This document shows positions 15,670-24,073 of a DNA stretch of 64,000 nucleotides, piece by piece (the first letter of the stretch is position 1; every line of letters begins with the position of its first letter). Position numbers and translations under genes: made by a program. Location: positions 62,001 to 126,000 of the forward strand of contig NZ_CAKMSR010000001.1 of the NCBI RefSeq assembly GCF_928381705.1, read 5' to 3'. The stretch comes from Rothia nasimurium (GTDB lineage: Bacteria > Actinomycetota > Actinomycetes > Actinomycetales > Micrococcaceae). The notes beneath the pieces were generated by a model. It ran no database searches and was not told the origin of the DNA. It saw only the letters and a program-made list of their open reading frames with translations.

Positions 15670-16932
15670 ACACTAGATTCCCTTACCCCACTCCCCGCGC
15701 CTGCCCTGCCCGGGCCGGGCAGCGTCGTCCGCGTCGGAGCAGATCAGCCCACCAGCCCCACCCAGCAGGTCACCGAAGCCCTGTACACCTTCAGCACCTG
15801 CTTTACAGAGCTAGAGAGAGGGCAGGACGCACCCGCCCTGGTGGTCACAACCAGCGGCTCCACCGGTGCCCCCAAACAGACGGTGCTCTCTACCTCGGCT
15901 TTACGTGCGTCGGCTCAGGGTACAGAGGCAGCGACCGGGACAAGCAGCGCCCAGTGGCTCCTGGCCCTGCCCCTGCAGTACGTTGCCGGGGCGCAGGTGG
16001 TGGCGAGGTCTGCCCTGGCAGGTACCGTCCCCGTCCTGACCGATTCAGTCAGCGAGGGCACCCGCTTCACCGCCCAGGATTTCGTCAGCTCCGCCAAAAA
16101 ACTCTCAGCCCCGCACCGGCTGGTCTCCCTGGTACCCACCCAGTTACACCGCCTGCTCGAAACCCCGGAGGGCGCCCTCCGCGAAGAAACCCTCGCGGCC
16201 CTGCGTTCTTTCTCCGCAATTCTGCTGGGCGGGGCACCGGCCAGCGCCGACCTCATCGCAAGCGCCCGCGATCTGGCACTGCCCGTAGTACGCACCTACG
16301 GGTCGGCTGAAACCGCCGGGGGCTGCGTCTACGAGGGCAAGCCGCTGGCGGGCGTCCGCGTGCAGATAGAAGCCGATGCCGCCGACCCACAAGCTCCTGG
16401 GCGTATCTGGCTGGGCGGGCCGACCATTGCCAGCGGCTACGCCAATGATCCTCAGCGCACCGCCGCCCACTTCTTTGTAGACGGTCAGGGAACCCGCTGG
16501 TACCGCACCGACGATCTGGGCACCCAAGACCTGCGCACCGGAGCCCTCACTGTAGCAGGTCGCGCCGACGACGTGCTCATTTCTGGCGGTATCAAAACCA
16601 GCGCGGCAGCCGTAGCTACCGCCCTCGAAAGTCACCCGGCTGTGCGTGAGGCCCTGGTGGCCGGGGTTCCAGATGCCCGCTGGGGTACCGCTATCGCCGC
16701 CGCCGTCACCCTGGTGGCGGGTAACAGCGCACACGCTTCTAAGCTTGCGAACGCCCTCCCCCAGCTGGTGGCAGAAAAGCTGGGGGCAGCGTCCGCCCCC
16801 AAACTCGTTAAGGTGCTCCCTGACATGCCGACTCTTCCCACCGGCAAGCCTGACCGGCAGGCCGTCCAGGCGCTCCTTGCCGAAGCCTGGAAAGCCCAGT
16901 CAGCAAATCGGGGTAGGTCACGCGGCCACTAG
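15667..16932 (+). CDS. menE: O-succinylbenzoate-CoA ligase MenE
   Basis: A 421-residue AMP-forming ligase that activates O-succinylbenzoate with CoA, the step before MenB in menaquinone synthesis. The P-loop VVTTSGSTGAPK, the adenylate motif RTYGSAETAGG, the WYRTDDLG segment and the C-terminal hinge GRADDVLISGGIK are all present, with the catalytic-lysine region PTGKPDRQA near the end. It is shorter than typical acyl-CoA synthetases, as actinobacterial MenE often is. It is followed by menA in the same direction. Confidence 0.92.
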   Translation: MTLDSLTPLPAPALPGPGSVVRVGADQPTSPTQQVTEALYTFSTCFTELERGQDAPALVVTTSGSTGAPKQTVLSTSALRASAQGTEAATGTSSAQWLLALPLQYVAGAQVVARSALAGTVPVLTDSVSEGTRFTAQDFVSSAKKLSAPHRLVSLVPTQLHRLLETPEGALREETLAALRSFSAILLGGAPASADLIASARDLALPVVRTYGSAETAGGCVYEGKPLAGVRVQIEADAADPQAPGRIWLGGPTIASGYANDPQRTAAHFFVDGQGTRWYRTDDLGTQDLRTGALTVAGRADDVLISGGIKTSAAAVATALESHPAVREALVAGVPDARWGTAIAAAVTLVAGNSAHASKLANALPQLVAEKLGAASAPKLVKVLPDMPTLPTGKPDRQAVQALLAEAWKAQSANRGRSRGH

Positions 16933-16972
16933 CGGGCGTCCACCGCTAAAAAGTGAGAGAATGGTGTGTATT

Positions 16973-16992
16973 TGTGGCGTAGCGACGCCACA
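16973..16992. promoter_or_regulatory. Palindrome upstream of menA
   Basis: TGTGGCGT-AGCG-ACGCCACA, a perfect 8-bp inverted repeat 30 bases before the menA start. It could be an operator or a leader hairpin. TGTG and CACA are 12 bases apart, not the 8 of a Crp site. Confidence 0.45.
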
Positions 16993-17022
16993 TCGAAACC
17001 TGGGTTGATAAGGAGCACAACA

Positions 17023-17940
17023 GTGGCAACGGTTGCACAGTGGATTGAAGGGGCGCGTCTGCGCACGCTCCCCTTGGCGGCAGCTCCTATCATTGCTGGT
17101 TCTGCGGCCGCCTACGAGGTGCACCAGTTCAAGCCCGGCCGCGCCCTACTGGCCTTCCTCGTGGCCTTCTTCTTGCAGGTGGGCGTCAACTACGCCAACG
17201 ACTACTCCGATGGAATTAAGGGCACGGACGAGGTCCGCGTGGGCCCCCTGCGCCTGGTCGGCTCGGGCGTTGCCAAGCCCTCCCACGTGAAGATGGCGGC
17301 CTTTATTTGCTTCGGTCTGGCAGGTCTGAGCGGGCTGGCCCTGATTATGCTCTCGCAGCAGTGGTGGTTCCTGGCTATCGGTGCCTCGGCTGTGCTGGCG
17401 GCCTGGGGTTACACCGGCGGCAAGCACCCCTACGGTTACATGGGCCTGGGCGATATTTTCGTCTTTATCTACTTTGGCCTGGTCGCCACCCTCGGCACCA
17501 TGTTTACCCAGAGCAACCAGCTGACTCTGAGCTCCTGGGTCTTCGCCGTCGCCCTGGGGCTTTTCTCCTGTGCCCTGCTGATGGCTAATAACGTACGCGA
17601 TATTCCCACCGACATTGAGGCAGGTAAGAAAACCCTGGCTGTGCGCCTGGGCGACCGCGCTTCGCGCATCACCTACGCTGTAGAGATGGGCCTGGGTCTG
17701 GCCCTGACCGCCCTGCTGGTTCCGCAGAACCCCTGGTACGCCCTGGCCTTTATTCTGATTGGGCCGGTGGTGCACTCGGCTCTGGTGGTGCTCTCGGGTG
17801 CCCTGGGCCGCGACCTGATTCCGGTGCTCAAGCAGGCGGGCATTATTGCGCTGATTTACTCGCTTCTGGTGGCTCTCGCCGTGGTTCTGCACCCGCTCGA
17901 AATCTTTGCTGAGCGGGCTACCATCTTTACCGGCTATTAA
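17023..17940 (+). CDS. menA: 1,4-dihydroxy-2-naphthoate polyprenyltransferase MenA
   Basis: A 305-residue UbiA-family membrane prenyltransferase with about nine helices that attaches the polyprenyl tail to dihydroxynaphthoate to give demethylmenaquinone. The first Asp-rich motif appears as NYANDYSDGIKGTDE and the second as NNVRDIPTDIEAGKKT. GTG 17023 is chosen because AAGGAG lies 8 bases upstream and homologues begin at this ATVAQWIEGARLRTLP segment. The gene follows menE by 90 bp with a perfect palindrome in the gap. Its stop overlaps that of the convergent DUF4229 gene. Confidence 0.95.
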   Translation: MATVAQWIEGARLRTLPLAAAPIIAGSAAAYEVHQFKPGRALLAFLVAFFLQVGVNYANDYSDGIKGTDEVRVGPLRLVGSGVAKPSHVKMAAFICFGLAGLSGLALIMLSQQWWFLAIGASAVLAAWGYTGGKHPYGYMGLGDIFVFIYFGLVATLGTMFTQSNQLTLSSWVFAVALGLFSCALLMANNVRDIPTDIEAGKKTLAVRLGDRASRITYAVEMGLGLALTALLVPQNPWYALAFILIGPVVHSALVVLSGALGRDLIPVLKQAGIIALIYSLLVALAVVLHPLEIFAERATIFTGY

Positions 17941-18221
17941 AGACCCTGGCTACGTCGGGCCGCTTCGTCTAGCTCGTCTTCAAACGCCTGATTTTCATCT
18001 TCAACCCTTGTTTTCTTAGGCTTGTTCTTGCGGCGAATCATGCGGTTAAAGTCGGCCGCTGCAGCGTCGTGCAGGCGGGGAAAAGCTAGGTAGCAGATGG
18101 CGAAGCCAATGATGGCGCCGCAAATAATGGCCAGAATGAAGCCCACACCAAAGTAGTAGGAGGCGAAGAAGGCGGCAGCTGAGAACAGCAGGCGGAGCAG
18201 GGAGTACTTCAGAAAATTCAC
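17937..18221 (-). CDS. DUF4229-type small membrane protein
   Basis: A 94-residue protein with two membrane helices (about residues 5-22 and 26-46) and a charged cytoplasmic tail. Actinobacterial DUF4229 proteins have this layout, with FLKYSLLRLLFSAAAFF at the start, and are often encoded beside menA; function is not known. It converges on menA and the two stop codons overlap. Confidence 0.75.
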   Translation of the reverse strand: MNFLKYSLLRLLFSAAAFFASYYFGVGFILAIICGAIIGFAICYLAFPRLHDAAAADFNRMIRRKNKPKKTRVEDENQAFEDELDEAARRSQGL

Positions 18222-18338
18222 CCCCTCATTCTACCAACCTGCTGGTGCTGCCTAGAGGAGGCGGGCGCGTCCGCTCATCTAGCACGCTGTGAGCGCACAA
18301 AGAGGGGTGGGCGGGCCTGTTCATGGAAAAATGGGGGT

Positions 18339-18773
18339 ATGGGTAGAGCTATTTTGATTATTGGCGGCGCCGCTCTTCTGCTGGGCGTGTGGATTTATTC
18401 GATTCTGGATGCCGCCCAGACCGACCGTTTGCGCGTTCGCACCCTGCCCAAGGGGGCCTGGCTTGCTGTGCTGGTGCTCTTTCCGTTGTTGGGGTCGGTG
18501 CTGTGGTTCTGGCTGGGGCGGCCGCGCGGGTCGCGCCACGGGTCTTTTGGGGCGCCTGTTGCCAAACCGCCGGTGGCTCCCGATGATGACCCTGAGTTTT
18601 TGAAGTTCCTTGAAGCCCGGGCCCGGCGCGAGCGCCAGGACGCCGAGTGGCAGCAGCGCAAGAACCGTAAGGACGCCGGTGGGCAGGGCCCTGCCCCTGG
18701 CAAGCAGGCTCCCGGGCAGGGCGACGAGGCTACCGGCCCCACGGACGATAAGGATCACCCAGCGTCAGAATGA
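18339..18773 (+). CDS. PLDc_N domain membrane protein
   Basis: A 144-residue protein. Its two N-terminal helices contain WIYSILDAAQTD and FPLLGSVLWFWLGRPRG, the phospholipase D nuclease N-terminal (PLDc_N) signature found in small actinobacterial membrane proteins with no catalytic domain. The rest is a charged, Gly/Pro-rich cytoplasmic tail. The ATG follows a G-rich ribosome site. It overlaps the convergent gene end by 9 bases. Function unknown. Confidence 0.75.
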   Translation: MGRAILIIGGAALLLGVWIYSILDAAQTDRLRVRTLPKGAWLAVLVLFPLLGSVLWFWLGRPRGSRHGSFGAPVAKPPVAPDDDPEFLKFLEARARRERQDAEWQQRKNRKDAGGQGPAPGKQAPGQGDEATGPTDDKDHPASE

Positions 18774-19844
18774 GCTGGCCTGCGCTTTGGCCTGGCGGTA
18801 GGCCCGGTAGTGCCTTCTGGTTTCAAGTACACCCCCGATGACAATGACAACTAGGAGTGGCAGGCGCCAGGTCAAGCTAGCGTAGTCATCGGTCGTGTAA
18901 AGTCCGTAGCCCCATAGACCGAATATCGCGAGCATGAGTAGGGAGTGCAGGTAAAGCCGGTAGGGCCTGACCTTCTTTTGTTCTGAGAGGGAACGGGCAT
19001 AGACTACCGGGTGGCCGAATTCTTCGAGGTAGCTACTACCGCTTTCGCGGGCATGTTCTTTGACCCTGGAAACTTCTTCCCGCACGCGAGCGTCTGAGAT
19101 ATCGCCGCGCCCCCTCAACTCCTGCTTGAATCGTGCAAGCCAGGTTTCATCGTCCTGGTAATCTTCTTCCTCATCTAGACCTGTAACCTGCGGGGGTGAG
19201 GGCAGCAGGAAGCCCGCAGCTGTTCCCAAAACACCCAGCCCCAGGGCAGCCACTAGGTGGGTCCAGCTGGGCAGGCGCTGGGTGAAAACCTCATAGGAGG
19301 CAAATAGACCAAGCCCGATAGCTGCTGAGCCGGCCAGAATAACGAGCGCTGTCAGAAGTACGGCAGCGGTAAAGCCAAATTTTTTACGGCTATGTTGAAA
19401 GGTAACGAGCTGAGCAAGAAAAAGCATGCCCAAGGCCCCGGGAAGAAGATAGAAGCCCAGCGGCTGGGAGCTCGGCCTATCGCTGGGTAGTACGCTGACC
19501 ACCCAGAAAAGGATGCTAAAGAATGCCCCGGTGAAGAAACCTGCCACCATTACTTCTTTGAGGGCCCATGGCTCGTCTTCAGAAAAGGCCTGGGTTCCTT
19601 TTTCCCGCCAGGTAGTGATTTTTTCTGCGGCCCATTCCTGAGGGCTACCGTAGAGGTTCGTGGCGCTTTCGCCGCTTTCTGCGACCTGTCTAATGACGCG
19701 GTTGATGGCGCTTTCGCTGGTGACTGCTTTGACACCGTTTGTAGCGAGGGTCGCAAAGGCAGTTTGTACCCAGTCTGTGTCTGCCGGGTTGTCGCTGGCT
19801 TCTTCGATTGCGACGGTCAGGCGTTCGTAGGGGTTGTTTGCCAT
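18765..19844 (-). CDS. PadR-associated membrane protein with DUF1700/HAAS-like segments
   Basis: A 359-residue protein. A soluble N-terminal part of about 90 residues is followed by four membrane helices (roughly 107-220), a soluble segment (about 230-285) and two C-terminal helices. Both soluble parts hold the helical pattern ending in a Gly-Pro/Ser and Trp/Tyr-Ala (LYGSPQEWAAEKI; EEFGHPVVYARSL), which resembles DUF1700/HAAS signalling domains. ATG 19844 has GGAGG upstream. It lies 37 bases after a padR gene, and PadR plus HAAS-type membrane protein is a recurrent pair. It may sense membrane or envelope state for the regulator (inference). Confidence 0.6.
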   Translation of the reverse strand: MANNPYERLTVAIEEASDNPADTDWVQTAFATLATNGVKAVTSESAINRVIRQVAESGESATNLYGSPQEWAAEKITTWREKGTQAFSEDEPWALKEVMVAGFFTGAFFSILFWVVSVLPSDRPSSQPLGFYLLPGALGMLFLAQLVTFQHSRKKFGFTAAVLLTALVILAGSAAIGLGLFASYEVFTQRLPSWTHLVAALGLGVLGTAAGFLLPSPPQVTGLDEEEDYQDDETWLARFKQELRGRGDISDARVREEVSRVKEHARESGSSYLEEFGHPVVYARSLSEQKKVRPYRLYLHSLLMLAIFGLWGYGLYTTDDYASLTWRLPLLVVIVIGGVLETRRHYRAYRQAKAQASSF

Positions 19845-19881
19845 GTCTCCTCCTTGAGTCATATAGAAACGTCTGGTGGGT

Positions 19882-20199
19882 TTAGGCTCCGAGGGCGCTA
19901 GTGAGCCGGACCAGGGTAGCTCGTTCGTCGGCGAGCTGGCGGGCGCCTGCGTCCGTCAGCCGGTACTGGCGGCGGGCAGGCCCGCTCTCCCCTTCCGTCC
20001 AGCTGGTGGTGACGTACCCGGCTTCTTCGAGCTTGGAGAGGGCCGGGTAGAGGGAGCCGCCGCGCAGGCGTCCGTAGCCCATCTCTTCCAGGCGGGTAGC
20101 CAGGCCATAGCCGTGCAGGTTTTCTTGAGCCAGGCAGGCCAGGACGGCGGTGGGCAAGGTTGCCCGCACCAGGGCCGGCGGGTAGGTGGTGGGGTTCAT
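19882..20199 (-). CDS. PadR-family transcriptional regulator
   Basis: A 105-residue winged-helix repressor. LPTAVLACLAQENLHGYGLATRLEE is the PadR start, GRLRGGSLYPALSKLEEAGYV is the recognition region, and ARRQYRLTDAGARQL is the wing. It has the short C-terminus typical of subfamily 2. ATG 20199 is set by AGGAGG eight bases upstream. Two palindromes lie directly upstream, suggesting autoregulation of the padR-membrane protein operon. Confidence 0.9.
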   Translation of the reverse strand: MNPTTYPPALVRATLPTAVLACLAQENLHGYGLATRLEEMGYGRLRGGSLYPALSKLEEAGYVTTSWTEGESGPARRQYRLTDAGARQLADERATLVRLTSALGA

Positions 20200-20212
20200 G
20201 AGCACCTCCTTC

Positions 20213-20244
20213 TGTACCTAAGTACAACATATACCTAGATAGGT
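20213..20244. promoter_or_regulatory. Tandem palindromes upstream of padR
   Basis: TGTAC-CTAA-GTACA (20213-20226) and ACCTA-GA-TAGGT (20233-20244), both within 45 bases of the padR start. They are likely PadR operator sites; the family commonly binds short inverted repeats over its own promoter. Confidence 0.55.
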
Positions 20245-20284
20245 TTCAAGACTTTTGTCGATTATTACCGAACAACACCTACGC

Positions 20285-20317
20285 AGAAGCCCCCGCACAC
20301 AATGTGCGGGGGCTTCT
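20285..20317. terminator. Strong hairpin downstream of ccsB
   Basis: Perfect 15-bp arms (AGAAGCCCCCGCACA and its complement) with a 3-base loop. It probably ends the cytochrome c biogenesis operon read from the minus strand. There is no T run on that side. Confidence 0.6.
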
Positions 20318-20373
20318 TTGAACCTGTGGGAGAACGCTTTGTAGAAAGTTGGTTAACCAAAGCAATTAGGCGA

Positions 20374-20473
20374 CCCAGGCTCGCAGCGAAGCTGCTGGCG
20401 CGGGGCTGGCGTGAATCGCCCTTGTGAGCGCTAGCGAACCAGCGAGAGGGTCGGCAGCGAGCGCGAGCCTGGG
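20374..20473 (-). repeat. Structured 3' element, copy 1 (after ccsB)
   Basis: About 100 bp beginning 25 bases after the ccsB stop. The outer stem pairs CCCAGGCTCGC (20374-20384) with GCGAGCCTGGG (20463-20473). An inner GCTGC/GCAGC stem and a TCGC/GCGA stem enclose the loop block GAGCGCTAGCGAACC. The conserved block GGGGCTGGCGTGAAT is shared with copies 2 and 3. The strand is given as that of ccsB; the conserved block reads on the plus strand. Confidence 0.75.
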
Positions 20474-20497
20474 GAGCCGTAATGAGGGGTATAAATC

Positions 20498-21589
20498 CTA
20501 GAGACCCGAGTAGGAGTGCAGGCCCGAGAAGTACACGTTGACTACGGTGAAGTTGAAGATGATGCAGAGGTAGCCTGCGATGGAGAGCCAGGCGCTGGGC
20601 GGGCCTGACCAGCCGCGGGTGGCGCGGGCGTGCAGGTAGGCGGCGTAGACGACCCAGATGATGAAGGTCCAGACTTCCTTGGTGTCCCAGCCCCAGTAGC
20701 GGCCCCAGGCTTTCTCGGCCCAGATGGCGCCGGCGCCCAGGGTGAAGGTCCACATGGCGAAGCCTACGGTGTTGAGGCGGAAGGAGAAGTTTTCGAGGGC
20801 GGTGGATGAGGGGATGAGTCGCATGAAGCCGAGGCGGGCTAGGGAGCTGTCGTTGCCTTCGATGATGTGGCGTTCGCGGGAGGTTTGTACCAGCTGCAGG
20901 ATTGCCATGGCGAAGGTGATGGTGAAGATAGCTGAGGCGAGTACGGCAATGGATACGTGGATGACCAGCCAGTAGGACTGTAGGGCGGGCACCAGCTGGC
21001 CTACGGGGGTGGGGTAGGCGATGGTGGCTGCGGTCATCATGGTCAGGGCGAGGCCAGAGACCAGGGTGCCTACAAAGCGCAGGTCGCGGAAGATGAGGAA
21101 GCCCAGGTAGACCATGACCACGAGCAGGGCGCCGGTGGTGCAGAACTCGTACATGTTGCCCCAGGGCACGCGGTTGGCGGCGAAGGCGCGGGAGAGCACA
21201 CCGGCTAGGTGGATGAGGCAGCCCAGGGCCAGGATGACCACGCCGGCGCGGGCGGCGGGGCGGCGTTCGCCGGTGCCGTAGCGCATTTCTGAGTCGGCAA
21301 CGTGGCCAGAGATTTTAGCGGCAGCTGACCGCTTGTAGCCCATGCCGCGTTCGCCGGTGCCCTGTTCGGTGCCGCTAATGCGAGCTGAGCGGGCGTTTTT
21401 GACGCGGGCACCGGAACCTACGAGTTCCTTTTCAGTTTCGGGGGCCGTGGCAGCTTCAAGGCGCTTGGTGGTGCGGGAGTGGGCTGCGACGTCCCAGGCG
21501 AAGGCGACGAAGGCAACCATGTAGGTGATGGCTGCTAGGTACATGAAGAGTTCGCTCCAGCGGGCGAGCTCTATGTTGACTTCTGACAT
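20498..21589 (-). CDS. ccsB: Cytochrome c biogenesis protein CcsB/ResC
   Basis: A 363-residue System II heme-delivery protein. An N-terminal helix is followed by a hydrophilic insertion of about 90 residues, then about seven helices. The heme-handling WGWDTKEVW motif sits near residues 299-307. With ResB (next gene upstream) it forms the heme-apocytochrome c synthase on the outer face of the membrane. Last gene of the histidine phosphatase-TlpA-CcdA-ResB-CcsB run, the usual actinobacterial order. A structured repeat and a strong hairpin follow it. Confidence 0.93.
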   Translation of the reverse strand: MSEVNIELARWSELFMYLAAITYMVAFVAFAWDVAAHSRTTKRLEAATAPETEKELVGSGARVKNARSARISGTEQGTGERGMGYKRSAAAKISGHVADSEMRYGTGERRPAARAGVVILALGCLIHLAGVLSRAFAANRVPWGNMYEFCTTGALLVVMVYLGFLIFRDLRFVGTLVSGLALTMMTAATIAYPTPVGQLVPALQSYWLVIHVSIAVLASAIFTITFAMAILQLVQTSRERHIIEGNDSSLARLGFMRLIPSSTALENFSFRLNTVGFAMWTFTLGAGAIWAEKAWGRYWGWDTKEVWTFIIWVVYAAYLHARATRGWSGPPSAWLSIAGYLCIIFNFTVVNVYFSGLHSYSGL

Positions 21590-21669
21590 GGTGTTCTCAA
21601 TTCACAGGTTGAGGTAGGGCGCGGACGCCGGTGCCCGGCCGGGTTGCCCCGGGGCGGGCGGTGGGTAGG

Positions 21670-23274
21670 TTAGGCTTCATCAAATTCTAGTCCCCACCGC
21701 TCTGCGAAGAGGTCGGTGAGTTTGTCGGCTTCGGTGGCGAGGCGGGGGTCTTCGCCGCGGGCCAGGAGGCCGTATTCGACGGTGAGTACGCGGTCTGACC
21801 CGGTGCCGCTTTCGGTGGCTCGTACCCAGACGCGGCGGCGGGCGACGAAGACCGAGATCAGCAGGCCGCCAAAGAGCAGGGTTGCTGAGACCAGGGCGAT
21901 CGGACGGCCGGGGTCTGACCTGATCTCAATGCCAGCGTAGCGCTTAACACCCAGGAATTCGATAGTTCCGTGGCCATCGGGCAGGGTGGCGGTGTTGTTG
22001 CTGGCATCGAGCACAATACCGTTACCGGCGGCCATGGTGTTGAGCGGGGTCAGGCTATCAACGTCGAGTACGTACACGTTCTGGGGCACGCCGTTATCAA
22101 GCCCGAGGTCGCCCGCGTAGCTTTGGAGCACCAGCATGGGATTGAGCAGGTCTGAGTCGATAGAGGTGGGGGCGCTGCCGGTGGTGCGTTCGCCGGTGGG
22201 CAGGAACATGCCGACGAAGCCCAGCTGGTCGGGGTGGGCGTCCGGAACCTTCAGCACGATAGATGAGAGGTAGCTACGGCCCGAGGGTAGGCCCACCACG
22301 GGCCCCTCGTAGGCAACAGAGCCGTCAGTGTTGGTGATACGGACGACCGGCGAGTAACCGTTGCCCAGCAGGTAGATAGAGGTTCCCTCAAAGTAGATGG
22401 GTTCATTGACTCTGAGGGTCTGCTCGCGCTGTTCACCGTCTGCACTGGTGAGGGTGAAGTCAGCTTCGTAGTTGATATCTGAGCCGTAGGTGGGTGAGCC
22501 TTCCTGACGGTCGTATTCGACGGTCAGGTTGTTGAGGGTGGCTGAGTAGGGCACCAGCCAGTCGGGGTTGTAGTTGGTGCCGGGGCTGAAGGAGTCATAG
22601 GCAACCAGGGAGTTGACGAAGGTTTCGTCCTCGGTCACCACTCGCTGGCCGCTGTAGCCAAAGAGGGAGCCAAGCGCTACCGCAATCAGCACACCGATCA
22701 TGGCCAGGTGGAAGAGGATGTTGCCCAGTTCGCGCAGGTAGCCGCGTTCGGCGGCAACGTTTACAACACCCGGGGCTTCTTCGCGCACCTCGATACGGTA
22801 GCGGCGATTTTTCAGGACGGCGGCGGCGTCCTCGATAGCGCGGGCGGCTGTTAATTCCCCGGTACCGGCGTCCACGGGGATGGTGAGGGTGCGGTGCTGG
22901 GGCAGGCGGGAGAAGTTCTTGGGGGTGCGGGCGGGCCCTGACCGCATGGCCTGATAGTGCTTGGTAGCGCGGGGAATGACGCAGCCAATCAGGGACACAA
23001 AAAGCAGAATATAGATAGCCGCAAACCAGACCGACGAGAAGACATCAAAGAGCTGGAGCTTATCAGCGATAGGGCCCCAGGTGGGGTGCACCTCAATGTA
23101 GTCGGCTACAGCGGCGGGGTCCTGAATACGCTGGGGAAAGACCGAACCGGGCACAGCGGCGACCGCCAGCATGAGCAGCAGGAAGAGAGCGGTATTCATC
23201 TTGGTCAGCTGCGTCCATGCCCAGCGGAGCATTTCCAGCGGGCCTAAGGCCGGGGCGTCCTGAGTCTCTGCCAT
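21670..23274 (-). CDS. resB: Cytochrome c biogenesis protein ResB
   Basis: A 534-residue System II protein. Three N-terminal helices (about residues 25-45, 80-100 and 185-205) precede a large extracytoplasmic domain (about 215-450) and a final helix before a cytoplasmic tail. The segments LFLLLMLAVAAVPGSVFPQ and RGYLRELGNILFHLAMIGVL are typical of ResB. It partners CcsB in attaching heme to apocytochromes. It lies between ccdA and ccsB on the same strand. Confidence 0.93.
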   Translation of the reverse strand: MAETQDAPALGPLEMLRWAWTQLTKMNTALFLLLMLAVAAVPGSVFPQRIQDPAAVADYIEVHPTWGPIADKLQLFDVFSSVWFAAIYILLFVSLIGCVIPRATKHYQAMRSGPARTPKNFSRLPQHRTLTIPVDAGTGELTAARAIEDAAAVLKNRRYRIEVREEAPGVVNVAAERGYLRELGNILFHLAMIGVLIAVALGSLFGYSGQRVVTEDETFVNSLVAYDSFSPGTNYNPDWLVPYSATLNNLTVEYDRQEGSPTYGSDINYEADFTLTSADGEQREQTLRVNEPIYFEGTSIYLLGNGYSPVVRITNTDGSVAYEGPVVGLPSGRSYLSSIVLKVPDAHPDQLGFVGMFLPTGERTTGSAPTSIDSDLLNPMLVLQSYAGDLGLDNGVPQNVYVLDVDSLTPLNTMAAGNGIVLDASNNTATLPDGHGTIEFLGVKRYAGIEIRSDPGRPIALVSATLLFGGLLISVFVARRRVWVRATESGTGSDRVLTVEYGLLARGEDPRLATEADKLTDLFAERWGLEFDEA

Positions 23275-23320
23275 GTTTTCCTTGCTATCTTCGGTTCGGT
23301 GCGTCAGTGTGGGGGTGTGT

Positions 23321-24073
23321 TTAGATGGGGAGTTCGTAGACCGGCATGCTGGCCTGGAACCAGGACATCAGCTGCGTCCAGAGGCCGGTCGCCAGAAGCA
23401 GGCCGATGATGATGAGCATGATGCCGCCCAGGCGCTGGAGTAGGAGTCGGTTTCGGCGGGCCCAGCCCATGGTGTTGACGCCGCGGGCAACGCCCAGCGC
23501 TACGAGCAGGAAGGGAATCCCTAGCCCCAAGCAGTAGGCCAGGGTCAGAAGCACCGCCTTGGTGTTATCGGAGCCCCCGGTGTAGACCAGGGTCTGCACG
23601 GCCGCGAAGGTCGGGCCGATACAGGGGGCCCAGCCCAGACCGAAGGTGATGCCCAGAATCGGGGCGCCCCAGAGGCCGGCCGGAGGTTTGGCTTCAATTT
23701 TGCGGTCGCGCTGGAAGAAGTCGAAGCGGCCCATGAAGACCAGACCCATGAGAATTACCAGCAGACCCAGCACCAGGTCTACCCAGCCCTGGCCGCGGAG
23801 CCAGGGGGCGGCTCCCAGCTGGGCCAGCACCACAGACATGAGCACAAAAATAAAGGAGAAGCCCAGCACGAAGAGGCCGATGCCGGTCACCATGCGCAGG
23901 TTGCGGCGGCGGGGGCTCATTTCCCCACCCGATAGACCCGTTACGTAGCCCAGGTAGCCGGGCACGAGCGGTAGCACGCAGGGTGAGGCAAAGGAGACGA
24001 GGCCCGCCAGTGCCGCAAGGGGCAGAGCGAGCCAGAGGGAGCCGTCAAGAACGATTTGACCGAAACTAGGCAC
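23321..24073 (-). CDS. ccdA: Thiol reductant transporter CcdA
   Basis: A 250-residue DsbD/CcdA-family protein with six helices that carries electrons across the membrane to the periplasmic thioredoxin TlpA. The two redox cysteines sit in SFASPCVLPLVPGY and LGWAPCIGPTFA. Its start overlaps the TlpA stop by 8 bases, so the two are translated together. Confidence 0.94.
   Translation of the reverse strand: MPSFGQIVLDGSLWLALPLAALAGLVSFASPCVLPLVPGYLGYVTGLSGGEMSPRRRNLRMVTGIGLFVLGFSFIFVLMSVVLAQLGAAPWLRGQGWVDLVLGLLVILMGLVFMGRFDFFQRDRKIEAKPPAGLWGAPILGITFGLGWAPCIGPTFAAVQTLVYTGGSDNTKAVLLTLAYCLGLGIPFLLVALGVARGVNTMGWARRNRLLLQRLGGIMLIIIGLLLATGLWTQLMSWFQASMPVYELPI

Noticed and set aside
16973..16992. Crp site before menA
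   Set aside because: TGTG and CACA are 12 bases apart, whereas Crp sites have 8, so the palindrome was kept only as an unassigned site.
20285..20317. CRISPR-like repeat
   Set aside because: A single hairpin without regular repeats and spacers. No cas gene is present anywhere in the window.
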